Shown here: in pieces, positions 26,275 through 36,902 of the stretch
How the letters are laid out: the number at the start of each line of letters is the position of its first letter
How positions within the stretch are numbered: the stretch's first letter is position 1
Source of the DNA: Vibrio owensii CAIM 1854 = LMG 25443
GTDB taxonomy: Bacteria > Pseudomonadota > Gammaproteobacteria > Enterobacterales > Vibrionaceae
DNA: 64,000 nucleotides
Direction: 5' to 3'
Assembly: GCF_000817815.1 (NCBI RefSeq)
Contig: NZ_JPRD01000011.1
Span: 62,001-126,000 of the forward strand
Made by a program: the position numbers and the translations under genes
The notes under the pieces: generated by a model
Database searches by the model: none
Told to the model about the DNA's origin: nothing
What the model saw: the letters and a program-made list of their open reading frames with translations, nothing else

Positions 26275-27788
26275 TCAGCTTTAACCTTTCTAATGACATC
26301 AATCACAGAGCCATCGCGATAACGTACATAACCCACCACTTGATCGTCATATTCAATTGGTTCCGCTTTGCCCGTTAATGATTGCGCTCTCGCAACCAAG
26401 GCTTCCATATCAAGTACAGGCAGTCCGGCGTTCAACAAACGTTCTTTTATTTCTGGGCGTCGAGGATTCACTGCAATACCATGGTCAGTCACCAACACAT
26501 CTATCGATTGACCCGGCGTTACCACGTTTAACACTTGCTCTACGACAGTTGGAATACGACCACGCACGAGCGGAGCCACAATCACGGCAAGGTTTGCGCC
26601 TGCCGCTGCGTCGCAGTGACCACCAGACGCGCCACGAATCACGCCATCAGAACCCGTGATAACGTTGACATTGAAGTTCACATCAATTTCAAGCGCGCTG
26701 AGAATGACCACGTCTAGACGATCAACCACTGCGCCTTTGGAAGATGGGTTAGCGTATTCATTTGCTGAGATTTCAATGTGGTTTGGGTTTCGAGCAAGTG
26801 AGTCCGCTGCACCAGAGTCAAAACACTGCACGTCGATTAGATTTCGGATCAGCCCTTTCTCGTGCATAGAGACCATGGTTGAGGTAATGCCACCCAGCCC
26901 AAACTCAGCGGTAATGCCTCGTTTTTCCATACTATTTTCTAGAAAACGTGTGACGGCAAGCGACGCACCACCAGACCCAGTTTGTAAGCTAAAGTCTTGC
27001 TTAAAGTAACCAGAATTAATAATCACATCGGCAGCACGTTTTGCAATAAGCAGTTCACGTGGGTTACTGGTAAGACGCGTTTCACCGCCACCAATTTTGC
27101 TCGCATCACCAACTTCTTCGACTTCGACTACGGCATCCACCAAATCTTGTGTGATTGATGCAGGGTGATTTGGATAACCGACGATAGATTCAGTAAGCAT
27201 GACGACTTTACGCGCGTGTTGAGCATCGATTTTGGCGTAACCCAAAGAGCCGCAGCGAGATTTGCCGTTCATGCCATTTGCATTGCCAAACTCATCGCAA
27301 CAAGGCACACCGATGAACGCCACATCGATGTTTAGCTCGCCTGATTTAATCAAGTGCACGCGTCCTCCATGGGAGTGAATATGCACAGGCTCTTTAAGCA
27401 AACCATGAGAAATGGCTTCACCAAGCTCACCGCGAATACCTGATGTGTAAATCTTACTCACTACGCCGTTTTTTATGTGCTCAACAACCGGCGAATGAAT
27501 ACCCGTTAAAGAGCTTGAAGCCAGTGTCAGATCTTTATATCCCATCTGGGCGATAGTATCTAACACCAAGTTAACCACCTTATCGCCACCTCGGAACGCG
27601 TGGTGGAAAGAGATCGTCATACCGTCTTTAAGCCCAGAGTCTAAAATGGCAGAACACAGATCTGACTTTAGCTTTCTCGACTTTTTAGAGTTTGAGTCGT
27701 TGAGATGAGGCGTTAACGCATTTGCCTCTGAAAACAGTGACAACGTCTCTGGCAACAATGCTGGTTTGATGGATTCCATTTGTTTCAT
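26271..27788 (-). CDS. citF: Citrate lyase alpha subunit (citrate:acetyl-ACP transferase)
   Basis: This 505-residue CoA-transferase-like subunit exchanges acetyl for citryl on CitD. MTISFHHAFRGGDKVVNLVLD (about 58-78), GLGGITSTMVSMHEKG (about 300-315) and GASGGHCDAAAGANLAVIVAPLVRGRIP (about 395-422) match CitF proteins (about 506-510 aa). The gap to citE is 9 bp. It is part of the citC-D-E-F-X-G operon. Confidence 0.96.
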   Translation of the reverse strand: MKQMESIKPALLPETLSLFSEANALTPHLNDSNSKKSRKLKSDLCSAILDSGLKDGMTISFHHAFRGGDKVVNLVLDTIAQMGYKDLTLASSSLTGIHSPVVEHIKNGVVSKIYTSGIRGELGEAISHGLLKEPVHIHSHGGRVHLIKSGELNIDVAFIGVPCCDEFGNANGMNGKSRCGSLGYAKIDAQHARKVVMLTESIVGYPNHPASITQDLVDAVVEVEEVGDASKIGGGETRLTSNPRELLIAKRAADVIINSGYFKQDFSLQTGSGGASLAVTRFLENSMEKRGITAEFGLGGITSTMVSMHEKGLIRNLIDVQCFDSGAADSLARNPNHIEISANEYANPSSKGAVVDRLDVVILSALEIDVNFNVNVITGSDGVIRGASGGHCDAAAGANLAVIVAPLVRGRIPTVVEQVLNVVTPGQSIDVLVTDHGIAVNPRRPEIKERLLNAGLPVLDMEALVARAQSLTGKAEPIEYDDQVVGYVRYRDGSVIDVIRKVKAE

Positions 27789-27797
27789 GTTCGTTCC

Positions 27798-28673
27798 CTA
27801 CTCTTTAATTCCAGATTGCGCTTTTTGTAACGTCCAACGAGCTCGCTCGATAATTGGTCCATCGACCATTTTTCCGTTAAGTGAAACCACACCAAGCCCT
27901 TGCTCTTGCGCTTCTTCTGCTGCCTCGATAACTTGAATCGCGTAATCCACCTCTTTTTGAGTCGGTGCAAATACGTTGTGAAGTAGCTCGATTTGCCTTG
28001 GGTTAATCAGCGATTTTCCGTCGAAACCTAACGACTTAATGTGTTCCGCTTCATTGAGGAATCCTTGCTCGTTATTAGCGTCGGAATAAACGGTATCGAA
28101 CGCCATAATGCCCGCAGCACGCGCAGCTTGCAGAATAGAACAACGGGCGAACAGCAACTCTGTCCCTTCTGGGCTACGTTGCGTTTTTAAGTCCCTGACA
28201 TAATCTTCAGCACCCAGTGCAATGCCAATTAAACGCGAAGACGATTGAGCAATTTCGATGGCGTTATTCACACCTTGCGCACTTTCGATTGCCGCCATCA
28301 TTTTAGTGCTGCCAACTTCTCTGCCACATACACGTTCGATGTCTTCAATGCAGCGCTCCATTTCTTGCACATCTTCTGCACTGTCTGTTTTTGGTAGACG
28401 AACCACATTGACGCCCGCACGCACAACGGCATGCAGATCTTTTAAACCAAACTCAGACTCTAACGGGTTCACACGGACTACTGTTTCAATCTCTTGATAC
28501 AAAGGATGTTGCAGCGCGTTAAACACCAACATGCGGGCGGTGTCTTTTTCTCTCAGCGCCACAGAGTCTTCCAAATCAAACATGATTGCATCAGGCTGAT
28601 AAATGAAGGTATTGCTTAACATGGCGGCGTTTGCCCCTGGAACAAACAACATGCTACGGCGTAACTTGCTCAT
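27798..28673 (-). CDS. citE: Citrate lyase beta subunit (citryl-ACP lyase)
   Basis: This is a 291-residue HpcH/HpaI-type TIM barrel that cleaves citryl-ACP to oxaloacetate and acetyl-ACP. [14 protein letters not shown] at the start, [14 protein letters not shown] (about 33-46), [12 protein letters not shown] and [13 protein letters not shown] (about 168-180) contain the Mg2+-binding Glu/Asp and Arg residues. ATG at 28673 is chosen because GGAG lies 8 nt upstream; an in-frame codon at 28688 would add five residues. It overlaps the citD stop by 4 bp. Confidence 0.96.
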   Translation of the reverse strand: MSKLRRSMLFVPGANAAMLSNTFIYQPDAIMFDLEDSVALREKDTARMLVFNALQHPLYQEIETVVRVNPLESEFGLKDLHAVVRAGVNVVRLPKTDSAEDVQEMERCIEDIERVCGREVGSTKMMAAIESAQGVNNAIEIAQSSSRLIGIALGAEDYVRDLKTQRSPEGTELLFARCSILQAARAAGIMAFDTVYSDANNEQGFLNEAEHIKSLGFDGKSLINPRQIELLHNVFAPTQKEVDYAIQVIEAAEEAQEQGLGVVSLNGKMVDGPIIERARWTLQKAQSGIKE

Positions 28674-28966
28674 GATAATTTGCTCCATTGAATGTCATTA
28701 CTGTCTGCCGCGCGCATGACTGCAGCCTGAACGCGAGCCTTAATCACACAATCTAGTGCGCCTTTGTCTTCCACTTCTAACGTTGCGGAAGTCACGCCCA
28801 TCGAATTGAGCACATCATGAATCAACGCTTCGATGGCTTTGCCAAACTGCTTTTTCACTGTGCTATCAAGCGAAATGTCGATGTCACCTTCTGGATTGGG
28901 TGAGATACGAACTTGCAAGTCACTGGATTCCAGCGTCCCTGCAAAAGCGGGTTTTATTATTTTCAT
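28670..28966 (-). CDS. citD: Citrate lyase acyl carrier protein (gamma subunit)
   Basis: This 98-residue protein carries the phosphoribosyl-dephospho-CoA prosthetic group on a serine. The N-terminal [23 protein letters not shown] contains the modified Ser at about 14. Length is the same as E. coli CitD (98 aa). The frame extends much further upstream, but AAAGGTC before the ATG at 28966 and the family start fix this position. It lies 41 bp after citC. Confidence 0.95.
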   Translation of the reverse strand: MKIIKPAFAGTLESSDLQVRISPNPEGDIDISLDSTVKKQFGKAIEALIHDVLNSMGVTSATLEVEDKGALDCVIKARVQAAVMRAADSNDIQWSKLS

Positions 28967-29007
28967 TGAAAGACCTTTAACACCTTGGTTAAAAATTAAT
29001 TGGGCTG

Positions 29008-30060
29008 TTAAGCAGCCACTGTTTCTTGGGTAAGACACGGTAAAGCGTTCGTGTGCCTTTGTAGGTAGTCGATAGAGGTTGAGGGTAAAAAGTGAACCAG
29101 TTGATCCAATTGCCCTTTCTGCAAGAGTTTTCGCACCGTTGACGCTGAAATCGTGGTGCCTGACGCACACTTACGCTCTATTTCAATAACGCTGATTGGT
29201 AAGCCGTTGAGATCCTTGGTTGTTAATCTGTGTTTCATTTGTTGGTTGTAATACTGAGTCACAACACAGTCTGGCTCCGTCCCAACAAATCGGTGTGTAA
29301 TGCCTAATGCTGGCGCAATATGCTGACGATATAAATTTAGATCAATAGCGGTATGACAATAATCAATCAATCGCTTCTCTTTAATAAAGTAAGTAGGAAA
29401 CGTTGCTTTAGAAATTATATATTTTGAACCATGATGAATCGTAATATTAGGAATATATTTAGTGCCACTTTCAATCATGTTCAAACGATCATGATAAGCA
29501 AAACCTTTACCTTCTTCGCTGACGACAAATAAATGTAGCCAATCACATTGTGACGCCGCCGTTTCAATTAAGTATTGATGCCCTAAAGTAAACGGGTTTG
29601 CATTCATCACAATGCTGCCTATTTTATCTCCCTCTTTCTTTTTCTTTCTTAGTGAACGTACAAAGTTTCTTAAATTGGTTTGACTATTTTCCATCAAGAC
29701 TAATTTATCGTCCGCAAAAGAAATGGGGAAAAAACCAGATTCACGAAACCTTTGCATATTCTGAGGCTTGGTAAACAAGAACAGATCAAAGCGCCCCATT
29801 TCATAAGCCATCGTGGTCAACTCAGTCATTAATCGCAGAGAAAATCCAGTACCTTGTAAGGCAGGATCAATCGCAATAGATTTTAGTGTTGAGCCAGCAA
29901 GACCGCCGCAAGCAATGATTTGACCTTGAGACTTCGCCACCACAAATCGCTCTACATCAGCGTCAACATCCAAATCATAACAAGTTAGAAACTCGGTAAT
30001 AGCACCAAACTTCTCGTATTGATTTCGGTTCACTCGACTAAATGCGTAGGTGTCAAACAT
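29008..30060 (-). CDS. citC: [Citrate (pro-3S)-lyase] ligase
   Basis: This roughly 350-residue ligase acetylates the thiol of citrate lyase holo-ACP using ATP and acetate. An N-terminal GNAT-like domain (about 1-130; ALQGTGFSLRLMTEL) is followed by a nucleotidyltransferase domain with NPFTLGHQYLIE (TxGH, about 158-169). The C-terminal GTTISASTVRKLL is the ISxSxxR-type nucleotidyltransferase motif. The ATG at 30060 has AGAGG 9 nt upstream and is preferred over earlier in-frame codons. It is the first gene of the leftward operon and divergent from citS. Confidence 0.93.
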   Translation of the reverse strand: MFDTYAFSRVNRNQYEKFGAITEFLTCYDLDVDADVERFVVAKSQGQIIACGGLAGSTLKSIAIDPALQGTGFSLRLMTELTTMAYEMGRFDLFLFTKPQNMQRFRESGFFPISFADDKLVLMENSQTNLRNFVRSLRKKKKEGDKIGSIVMNANPFTLGHQYLIETAASQCDWLHLFVVSEEGKGFAYHDRLNMIESGTKYIPNITIHHGSKYIISKATFPTYFIKEKRLIDYCHTAIDLNLYRQHIAPALGITHRFVGTEPDCVVTQYYNQQMKHRLTTKDLNGLPISVIEIERKCASGTTISASTVRKLLQKGQLDQLVHFLPSTSIDYLQRHTNALPCLTQETVAA

Positions 30061-30177
30061 GATCATCATCCTCTTTCGTGTTGCTGCCATCATGCGTCAC
30101 TTGAATTTGAAAAATGATGATCCGTATCGACTATTTTCTTCTACTAAACGTCATTTATGAATTTAATGAATTTAATT

Positions 30178-30200
30178 ACTTAACCATCTGTAAGTTAAGT
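30178..30200. promoter_or_regulatory. Inverted repeat in the divergent citC-citS control region
   Basis: ACTTAAC (30178-30184) / GTTAAGT (30194-30200), centre-to-centre 16 bp, in the 270-bp AT-rich spacer between divergent citC and citS. In Klebsiella the phosphorylated CitB protein binds such a divergent region; this repeat is a candidate site, but no consensus can be verified here. Confidence 0.4.
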
Positions 30201-30330
30201 GATTGGATAATTAAAAACTTTAAATTCATAAGTGTGTATATATTCCACAAAGTAAAATGATCACACTCACAGTTAGGTTTTGCATTCAAATTTAAATTAC
30301 GCCATGTTAAATCAACACGGAATAATAATG

Positions 30331-31674
30331 ATGAACGAAAAGACCCTTTCAATAACTGAAACAAGAAGCCCGGGATTAGACTTATTATCTCAAGTCCGAA
30401 TCTTTGGCTTACCATTACCGCTATATGCATTTATGTTCGCGGTCATGTTAATTGCACATATGACAGACACCATCCCTGATAATATTGTTGGCGGTTTTGG
30501 TTTTATGTTTGTTGTTGGTGCGCTATTTGGCGAACTGGGTAAACGCCTGCCTATTTTTAACAAATACATTGGCGGTGCGCCTGTTATGATCTTCCTTGTC
30601 GCAGCTTGGTTTGTTCATGCAGGTTTATTAACCCAAAACGAAATTGACACTGTCACTGCAGTCATGAAGAAGACTGATTTCCTCGACTTGTTCATTGCCG
30701 TTCTGATTACTGGCTCGATTTTGGCGGTTAACCGTAAGCTACTGCTTAAATCATTAGTTGGTTACATTCCGACCATTCTTGCTGCCGTTGCAGGTGCTTC
30801 AATTCTCGGCATTCTTGGCGGCATGATGTTTGGCATTTCTATCGACAAAATCATGATGCTTTACGTACTGCCTATCATGGGTGGCGGTAACGGTGCAGGT
30901 GCGATTCCACTTTCTGAAATCTATGAGTCAGTCACGGGTGGCTCGAAAGAACAGTACTACTCGGTTGCAATTGCAATTTTAACCATCGCTAACATCGTAG
31001 CGATTGTCGCAGCAGCCGTTCTAAACAGCATCGGTGAAAAAGTACCGTCTTTGACTGGTAATGGCGAGCTATTGCGTAAGTCTAATTTCGATGTTGAAGA
31101 GAGCGAAGCTCCAAAAATCACTCCACGTGAAATCGCGATTGGCTTGATGATGGCGGCATGTATTTACACCTTCTCATCCGCCCTTTCTAAAGAAATACTG
31201 CCAGGTTTTGGTGACGTAAAAATCCACACTTTCGCTTACATGGTCATCATCGTTGCGATTGTGAACGCCTGTGGTATCTGCTCTGAAGAAGTGAAAGAAG
31301 GCGCAAAACGTTTGTCTTCATTCTTCTCAAAACAATTGCTTTGGGTGCTCATGGTGGGCGTTGGTATCGCTTATACCGACCTTGGCGAAATCATGAATGC
31401 ACTAACCTTCACGAACTTAATCATCGCAACACTGATCGTTGCTGGCGCAATCATTGGTGCCTCTGTCGGCGGTTGGTTAATGGGCTTTTACCCAATCGAG
31501 TCTTCAATCACTGCCGGTCTATGTATGGCAAACCGTGGTGGCTCTGGTGACCTTGAAGTTCTTGCTGCGTCAAACCGCATGAGCTTGCTGTCTTACGCGC
31601 AAATCTCATCTCGTCTTGGTGGCGGTATTGTACTGGTCATCGCAAGTGTCGTGTTCGGCATGTTGGGCGGTTAA
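30331..31674 (+). CDS. citS: Na+-dependent citrate transporter, 2-hydroxycarboxylate transporter family
   Basis: This 447-residue membrane protein imports citrate with Na+. It begins MNEKTLSITETRSPG; the ATG at 30331 has GGA 9 nt upstream, and starts at 30304 or 30328 are possible. The two family-defining GGxG loops are visible: YVLPIMGGGNGAGAIPLSEIYE (about 193-214) and MANRGGSGDLEVLAASNRM (about 400-418). About 11 transmembrane segments are expected. Length matches Klebsiella CitS (446 aa). It leads the rightward operon with oadGAB. Confidence 0.93.
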   Translation: MNEKTLSITETRSPGLDLLSQVRIFGLPLPLYAFMFAVMLIAHMTDTIPDNIVGGFGFMFVVGALFGELGKRLPIFNKYIGGAPVMIFLVAAWFVHAGLLTQNEIDTVTAVMKKTDFLDLFIAVLITGSILAVNRKLLLKSLVGYIPTILAAVAGASILGILGGMMFGISIDKIMMLYVLPIMGGGNGAGAIPLSEIYESVTGGSKEQYYSVAIAILTIANIVAIVAAAVLNSIGEKVPSLTGNGELLRKSNFDVEESEAPKITPREIAIGLMMAACIYTFSSALSKEILPGFGDVKIHTFAYMVIIVAIVNACGICSEEVKEGAKRLSSFFSKQLLWVLMVGVGIAYTDLGEIMNALTFTNLIIATLIVAGAIIGASVGGWLMGFYPIESSITAGLCMANRGGSGDLEVLAASNRMSLLSYAQISSRLGGGIVLVIASVVFGMLGG

Positions 31675-31691
31675 CCCCCTTCTTATTTTGT

Positions 31692-31724
31692 CAAAGAGCA
31701 AAGTCTTTCTTTGCTCTTTGTTTT
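31692..31724 (+). terminator. Intra-operon terminator/attenuator between citS and oadG
   Basis: Perfect 12-bp stem CAAAGAGCAAAG (31692-31703) / CTTTGCTCTTTG (31709-31720) followed by TTTTG. It sits 18 bp after the citS stop and 18 bp before oadG, so it probably sets the ratio of transporter to pump by partial termination. Confidence 0.7.
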
Positions 31725-31742
31725 GTCCAATGGGAGATATTA

Positions 31743-31994
31743 ATGGAAGTTAATTTATTCACCGAAGGCTTAAACCTCATGACACTGGGTATGGGTTTTG
31801 TCTTCACTTTTCTTGTTTTCTTGGTCTTTGCTGTCAAAGCCATGTCTCGCTTTTTGGGGCGCTTTCATGTCGAACCAACTCCCCCTCCGCAAAAGAAAGT
31901 GTGTGCTGCCAAACCATCAAAAGATGATAACCAACTCGTCGCTGTGATTGCTGCCGCTATTCATCATCAAAAAATCAAACAAAGCTCGCTATAA
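31743..31994 (+). CDS. oadG: Oxaloacetate decarboxylase gamma subunit
   Basis: This 83-residue single-pass membrane protein anchors the Na+ pump. The helix [23 protein letters not shown] (about 12-34) is typical, followed by a proline-rich cytoplasmic tail ([10 protein letters not shown]) that binds zinc and the alpha subunit in the family. Length matches OadG (about 80-90 aa). It precedes oadA by 11 bp. Confidence 0.9.
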   Translation: MEVNLFTEGLNLMTLGMGFVFTFLVFLVFAVKAMSRFLGRFHVEPTPPPQKKVCAAKPSKDDNQLVAVIAAAIHHQKIKQSSL

Positions 31995-32005
31995 GAGGAA
32001 TTCGA

Positions 32006-33817
32006 ATGTCTGAGTCTACTAAACGCATTGGTATCACTGACGTTGTATTACGTGATGCCCACCAGTCGTTATTTGCCACCCGTTTACGCATCGACGATAT
32101 GCTGCCAATCGCCCAACAGTTAGATGACATCGGCTATTGGTCACTTGAGTGTTGGGGTGGCGCTACGTTTGATAGTTGCATTCGTTTTCTAGGGGAAGAT
32201 CCTTGGGAAAGACTACGAGAACTCAAAAAAGCGATGCCAAAAACGCCGTTGCAAATGTTGCTTCGAGGTCAAAATCTATTAGGTTATCGCCATTACGCTG
32301 ACGACGTCGTTGATAAGTTCATTGAGCGCTCCGTGGTAAACGGCATGGATGTATTCCGCGTATTTGATGCGATGAACGATCCACGAAACATGCAACAAGC
32401 GATTGCTGCGGTGAAAAAACAAGGCGCACACGCTCAAGGTACACTCTGTTACACCACTAGCCCTGTTCATAACCTACAAACCTGGGTAGACATCGCGCAA
32501 CAATTGAGTGAACTGGGCGTTGATTCGATCGCAATCAAAGACATGGCGGGTATCCTGACGCCAACCTTAGCCAGTGAGCTGGTTTCAACATTAAAACAGC
32601 AAGTGGATGTTGACCTTCACCTGCATTGCCACTCGACCGCTGGCATGGCTGATATGACGTTAATGAAAGCCATTGAAGCTGGTGTAGATCGTGTGGACAC
32701 AGCGATTTCTTCCATGAGCGGCACTTACGGTCACCCAGCAACAGAATCTCTGGTTGCATCACTTCAAAACACTGAATACGACACAGGTTTGGACATTTCA
32801 GCGCTGGAAGCTGTCGCTGCATACTTTAGAGAAGTACGTAAAAAATACGCCGCTTTTGAAGGTCAGTTAAAAGGCTCAGACTCTCGCATTATCGTGGCGC
32901 AAGTCCCTGGCGGAATGTTAACCAACATGGAAAGTCAGTTGAAACAGCAAAATGCCGCAGACAAGCTTGATGCCGTGTTAGAAGAGATCCCGAAAGTCAG
33001 AAAAGAGCTGGGGTATCTGCCGCTTGTCACGCCAACGTCGCAAATCGTCGGCACACAGTCTGTCATCAATGTCCTTATGGGTGAGCGCTACAAAACCATT
33101 ACTAAAGAAACCGCTGGTGTCTTGAGAGGCGAGTACGGCAAAACGCCTGCCCCTGTCGACACGGAACTGCAACAGCGTGTGTTGGAAGGTTCAGAACCAA
33201 TTACTTGCCGCCCTGCCGATAAGTTGGAGCCAGAACTGGAGCACCTGACCACAGAAGTGACCACGCAAGCAAAAGCGCAAAACATTCCGCTCTCCGGCAG
33301 CGCCATTGATGATGTACTTACTATCGCGCTTTTCCCACAAGTGGGTTGGAAGTTCCTAGAAAACCGCAACAACCCAGACGCCTTTGAACCCGCACCTTGC
33401 AATGAAGCAGCAGGAGCAACAGCCCAAGCAAAAACTAAGACCAATCCAGAGAAACAAACCATGAATGCTACGTCAGAGAGCGGTGTTTACACCATTACCG
33501 TCAACAACCAAAGCTATGTCGTTCAGGTTGACGCAGGTGGCGATATTCAAGCCGTGTCAGCCCCCCAACCTGCACCATCAAAGCCAGTGACAACCGCTCA
33601 AGATGCCGAGCCGATGAACGCCCCACTTGCGGGTAACATTTGGAAGATCCACACCAAGGCTGGTGATGAAGTTGAAGAAGGCGATGTGCTGCTGATTCTT
33701 GAAGCGATGAAGATGGAAACAGAAGTTCGTGCACCACGTTCCGGAAAAATCGCCAGCATTGATGTGTCTGAAGGCGACGCGGTCGATGTAGGCGAACCTT
33801 TACTTCAACTGGCGTAA
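32006..33817 (+). CDS. oadA: Oxaloacetate decarboxylase alpha subunit (biotin-dependent)
   Basis: This 603-residue protein has a carboxyltransferase domain (1-about 460) beginning [17 protein letters not shown] and including [23 protein letters not shown] with metal-binding His residues. An Ala/Pro-Thr-rich linker leads to a C-terminal biotinyl domain with EAMKMETEV, where Lys569 is the biotin site. It transfers the carboxyl group of oxaloacetate to biotin, giving pyruvate. It is the second gene of the oadGAB set; oadB follows after 15 bp. Confidence 0.96.
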   Translation: MSESTKRIGITDVVLRDAHQSLFATRLRIDDMLPIAQQLDDIGYWSLECWGGATFDSCIRFLGEDPWERLRELKKAMPKTPLQMLLRGQNLLGYRHYADDVVDKFIERSVVNGMDVFRVFDAMNDPRNMQQAIAAVKKQGAHAQGTLCYTTSPVHNLQTWVDIAQQLSELGVDSIAIKDMAGILTPTLASELVSTLKQQVDVDLHLHCHSTAGMADMTLMKAIEAGVDRVDTAISSMSGTYGHPATESLVASLQNTEYDTGLDISALEAVAAYFREVRKKYAAFEGQLKGSDSRIIVAQVPGGMLTNMESQLKQQNAADKLDAVLEEIPKVRKELGYLPLVTPTSQIVGTQSVINVLMGERYKTITKETAGVLRGEYGKTPAPVDTELQQRVLEGSEPITCRPADKLEPELEHLTTEVTTQAKAQNIPLSGSAIDDVLTIALFPQVGWKFLENRNNPDAFEPAPCNEAAGATAQAKTKTNPEKQTMNATSESGVYTITVNNQSYVVQVDAGGDIQAVSAPQPAPSKPVTTAQDAEPMNAPLAGNIWKIHTKAGDEVEEGDVLLILEAMKMETEVRAPRSGKIASIDVSEGDAVDVGEPLLQLA

Positions 33818-33832
33818 CGAGGCATTAGTCAC

Positions 33833-35134
33833 ATGGAAAATGTCTTAGCGTTAGTGAATGACTTTGGTTTGTTCCACCTCGAATGGGGACAAGCCATCAT
33901 GCTTATTGTTGGCTTGATTCTGCTTTATCTCGCCATTGTTAAACAGTTCGAGCCTTTGTTGTTGGTGCCAATCGGTTTTGGTGGGATTCTTGCTAACCTA
34001 CCTGATGCAGGCTTAGCCTTGTCTGCGGTAGAAAACGCGCTCCATGCTGCGAAACCTGAGGTAATATCAGCGTTTGGCTCTGTGTTGAACATTGCGACGG
34101 ACTCCGCAGCCGAAGTAAAAACGGCACTTGCAACGGCGACACCAACTCAACTTGCCAATATCCACTTACTCGCAGAAGAGTATCAATACTCAGATGGCAT
34201 GCTGTACCTATTTTACAGCATTGCAATTGCATCTGGCGCTGGTCCTTTGGTGATATTCATGGGCGTAGGCGCAATGACGGACTTTGGTCCATTGTTAGCC
34301 AACCCTAAAACCTTGCTTCTTGGTGCGGCAGCTCAGTTTGGTATCTTCGCAACTGTGCTCGGCGCTCTGGGTTTGAGCTCTATGGGTTTGATGGATTTCA
34401 GTGTCGCGCAAGCCGCTGCTGTGGGCATCATTGGCGGCGCAGATGGTCCAACGGCGATTTACGTATCTAGCTTGCTCGCACCAGAGTTACTGGGTGCTAT
34501 CGCTGTAGCAGCTTACTCTTACATGGCACTTGTACCTTTGATTCAGCCGCCAATCATGCGCGCGCTAACCACAGAATCAGAACGCCAAATCACGATGCAG
34601 CAATTGCGTAAAGTGAGCAAGTTAGAAAAGATTTGCTTCCCTTTGCTCCTGTTGATTCTGATTGCCATGTTGCTTCCTTCGGCGACACCGCTACTAGGTA
34701 TGTTCTGCTTTGGTAACTTAATGCGTGAATGTGGCGTAGTTGAACGTTTATCGGATACTGCTCAAAACGCGTTGATCAACGTCGTCACCATCTTTTTGGG
34801 TCTTTCTGTGGGTTCCAAATTGGTTGCCGATAAGTTCTTACAGCCACAAACCATCGGTATTCTCGCACTTGGCATCGTCGCATTTTGTATTGGCACAATG
34901 GCAGGTGTATTGATGGCAAAGTTGATGAACCGTTTCGCGAGTGAAAAAGTGAATCCACTGATTGGCTCTGCGGGTGTCTCTGCGGTTCCGATGGCAGCAA
35001 GGGTGTCAAACAAGGTGGGTCTAGAAGCGAATACACAGAATTTCCTATTGATGCACGCGATGGGACCAAACGTAGCCGGCGTTATTGGCTCGGCGGTTGC
35101 AGCTGGTGTGATGATCAAATATGTGATCGGTTAG
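33833..35134 (+). CDS. oadB: Oxaloacetate decarboxylase beta subunit (Na+ pump)
   Basis: This 433-residue multi-pass membrane subunit couples decarboxylation of carboxybiotin to Na+ export. The family motif [45 protein letters not shown] (about 201-245) contains the essential Asp. The C-terminal [19 protein letters not shown] (about 381-399) is also conserved. Length fits OadB (433 aa). It is followed by a terminator that separates it from citAB. Confidence 0.96.
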   Translation: MENVLALVNDFGLFHLEWGQAIMLIVGLILLYLAIVKQFEPLLLVPIGFGGILANLPDAGLALSAVENALHAAKPEVISAFGSVLNIATDSAAEVKTALATATPTQLANIHLLAEEYQYSDGMLYLFYSIAIASGAGPLVIFMGVGAMTDFGPLLANPKTLLLGAAAQFGIFATVLGALGLSSMGLMDFSVAQAAAVGIIGGADGPTAIYVSSLLAPELLGAIAVAAYSYMALVPLIQPPIMRALTTESERQITMQQLRKVSKLEKICFPLLLLILIAMLLPSATPLLGMFCFGNLMRECGVVERLSDTAQNALINVVTIFLGLSVGSKLVADKFLQPQTIGILALGIVAFCIGTMAGVLMAKLMNRFASEKVNPLIGSAGVSAVPMAARVSNKVGLEANTQNFLLMHAMGPNVAGVIGSAVAAGVMIKYVIG

Positions 35135-35143
35135 ACAGTTACA

Positions 35144-35200
35144 CAAGGAACGAGACCCGATTGGTTATCTTCAATAGATCTCGATCAGGTCTCTTCCTTG
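35144..35200 (+). terminator. Terminator after oadB
   Basis: CAAGGAACGAGACC (35144-35157) pairs with GGTCTCTTCCTTG (35188-35200), one bulged base, then TTTCATTTG. It ends the citS-oadGAB operon before citA. Confidence 0.65.
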
Positions 35201-35246
35201 TTTCATTTGATAATTTACCCTTCAATCAATAAGAAGCTTACCATTC

Positions 35247-36902
35247 ATGCCAGACCAAACATTTCACGACTACCTCTGCCGTAACCTCTCTTTTAGACAG
35301 CGTGTATGGGCGCTGCTTTTTGTGGTTGTTTCGTTTCAATTGCTCCTTATCGGTGGTTATTTCCACCACATCCTTTCTGATACGTTAAACCACCAGGTCA
35401 GTGCGCGCGCAGTCATACAAGCTCGTGAAATTGCCAGCGACCCTCAACTGATCGAAGCTGTCTCTTTACGAGATACAGCGCGGGTACAAAAACAAATTAA
35501 GCGCCTACAAGGGATTTCCGATGCCAACTTCATCGTCGTCGGCGATAGTAAGGGCATTCGCTTAGCGCATCCAGACATCAAAAAAGTTGGCTACCCGATG
35601 CAAGGTGGAGACAACATACGCGCCCTTCAACAAGGATTGCACTACTACTCAATACGAGAAGGCAGCTTAGGTTTTGCGATACGTGGGAAATCCCCCATTA
35701 TTTCCTCAACTGGCGAGATCATTGGTGTTGTTTCAGTAGGCTATTTACTGGATACCGTTAGTAATTTACTGCTCCTCTACTCCACACCGTTTTTCTTTGC
35801 CTTATTGATCATTCTAGTTTGCTCATCTTTGGGCGCTTGGTTCTTCTCTCGTCATATCAAAAGTCAGATGTATGGCATGGAACCAGAAGAGATCGCCCTC
35901 TCCCTCCGCGTGCAAAACTCGGTGTTTGAAGCGGTTTACGAGGGCATTATTGCGGTCGACAAACAAGGTCGTATCTTGTCGGCAAACCAGAGGGGACTTA
36001 AGATTTTGGGAATTGCGCGTAATCTTTCCCACCTCCAAGGTCGAATGGTCAACGAATACGTCACCCCTGCTGACTTTTTCTTGGGAGCAAAGATGGGAGA
36101 AGACTCGGAGGAGTCACAGAGACAGCATCAAGTGATTACCTGTAATGGCGAAACCTTGGTCGCGACTCGTGTAAAAATTTGGGAAGACAACCAACACTCT
36201 GGCTGGGTCATCAGCTTCAGACCACGCAATGACTTAAGCACGCTGACATCGCAACTTAACCAAGTTCAGCAGCAAACCGACAATTTACGAGTATTGAGCC
36301 ACGAATACGCAAATAAGCTTTCTACAGTGAGTGGGCTGATTCAAATCGGCGCGTACGAAGAGGCGCTCAGTGCCATAAGGCAAGAAACAGAAACACATCA
36401 AAAGCTGATTGATTTCATTTCTCGTACGTTCAACTCCAAAGTGATTGCGGGTCTGTTATTAGGCAAATACAGCCGAGCAAAAGAACTTGGTCTCGCTCTC
36501 CATTTTGATCCGTACTGCCACCTGAGCGGTACACCAACCAAACTTACTGATGATGAGTTAGCCGCCATCATAGGTAACCTACTCGACAATGCTTATGAAG
36601 CAACGTTGAAAAACCCTGACAGCAACAAATGCATCTCGATACTCATTTCTGACGCCAACGAAACGGAATTGGTGGTCGAGGTTGCTGACAATGGCACTGG
36701 AATACCCGATGAAATCGCAGAATCCCTATTTGATAAAGGGATCACCAGCAAATCGCAACCGGGACACGGTATTGGCTTGTATTTGGTCCACCAGCTTGTC
36801 AATAACGCTGGCGGTGCAATCCTTGTCGACGATGCCGAACCAACCGGAACAATCTTTTCTTTATTTATTCCTAACAAGAGTTTGAAAGATGGAAATTTAT
36901 GA
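35247..36902 (+). CDS. citA: Citrate-sensing histidine kinase
   Basis: This 551-residue membrane kinase has TM1 about 20-38, a periplasmic CitA-type PAS domain (about 40-175: IQAREIASDPQLIEAV, LAHPDIKKVGYPMQGGD) and TM2 about 178-200. A cytoplasmic PAS domain (about 220-330) follows, then the kinase core. The phospho-accepting His352 lies in LSHEYANKLSTVSGLIQ, the DpiB/CitA-type box, and the ATPase N- and G-boxes are NLLDNAYEA and DNGTGIPDE...GHGIGLYLVHQLV. It overlaps citB by 14 bp. It is expected to sense external citrate and activate both divergent cit operons. Confidence 0.94.
   Translation: MPDQTFHDYLCRNLSFRQRVWALLFVVVSFQLLLIGGYFHHILSDTLNHQVSARAVIQAREIASDPQLIEAVSLRDTARVQKQIKRLQGISDANFIVVGDSKGIRLAHPDIKKVGYPMQGGDNIRALQQGLHYYSIREGSLGFAIRGKSPIISSTGEIIGVVSVGYLLDTVSNLLLLYSTPFFFALLIILVCSSLGAWFFSRHIKSQMYGMEPEEIALSLRVQNSVFEAVYEGIIAVDKQGRILSANQRGLKILGIARNLSHLQGRMVNEYVTPADFFLGAKMGEDSEESQRQHQVITCNGETLVATRVKIWEDNQHSGWVISFRPRNDLSTLTSQLNQVQQQTDNLRVLSHEYANKLSTVSGLIQIGAYEEALSAIRQETETHQKLIDFISRTFNSKVIAGLLLGKYSRAKELGLALHFDPYCHLSGTPTKLTDDELAAIIGNLLDNAYEATLKNPDSNKCISILISDANETELVVEVADNGTGIPDEIAESLFDKGITSKSQPGHGIGLYLVHQLVNNAGGAILVDDAEPTGTIFSLFIPNKSLKDGNL

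Noticed and set aside
33088-33462. 124-codon minus-strand frame within oadA
   Set aside because: It lies opposite a well-conserved biotin enzyme gene; antisense frames here follow from codon bias of the real gene.
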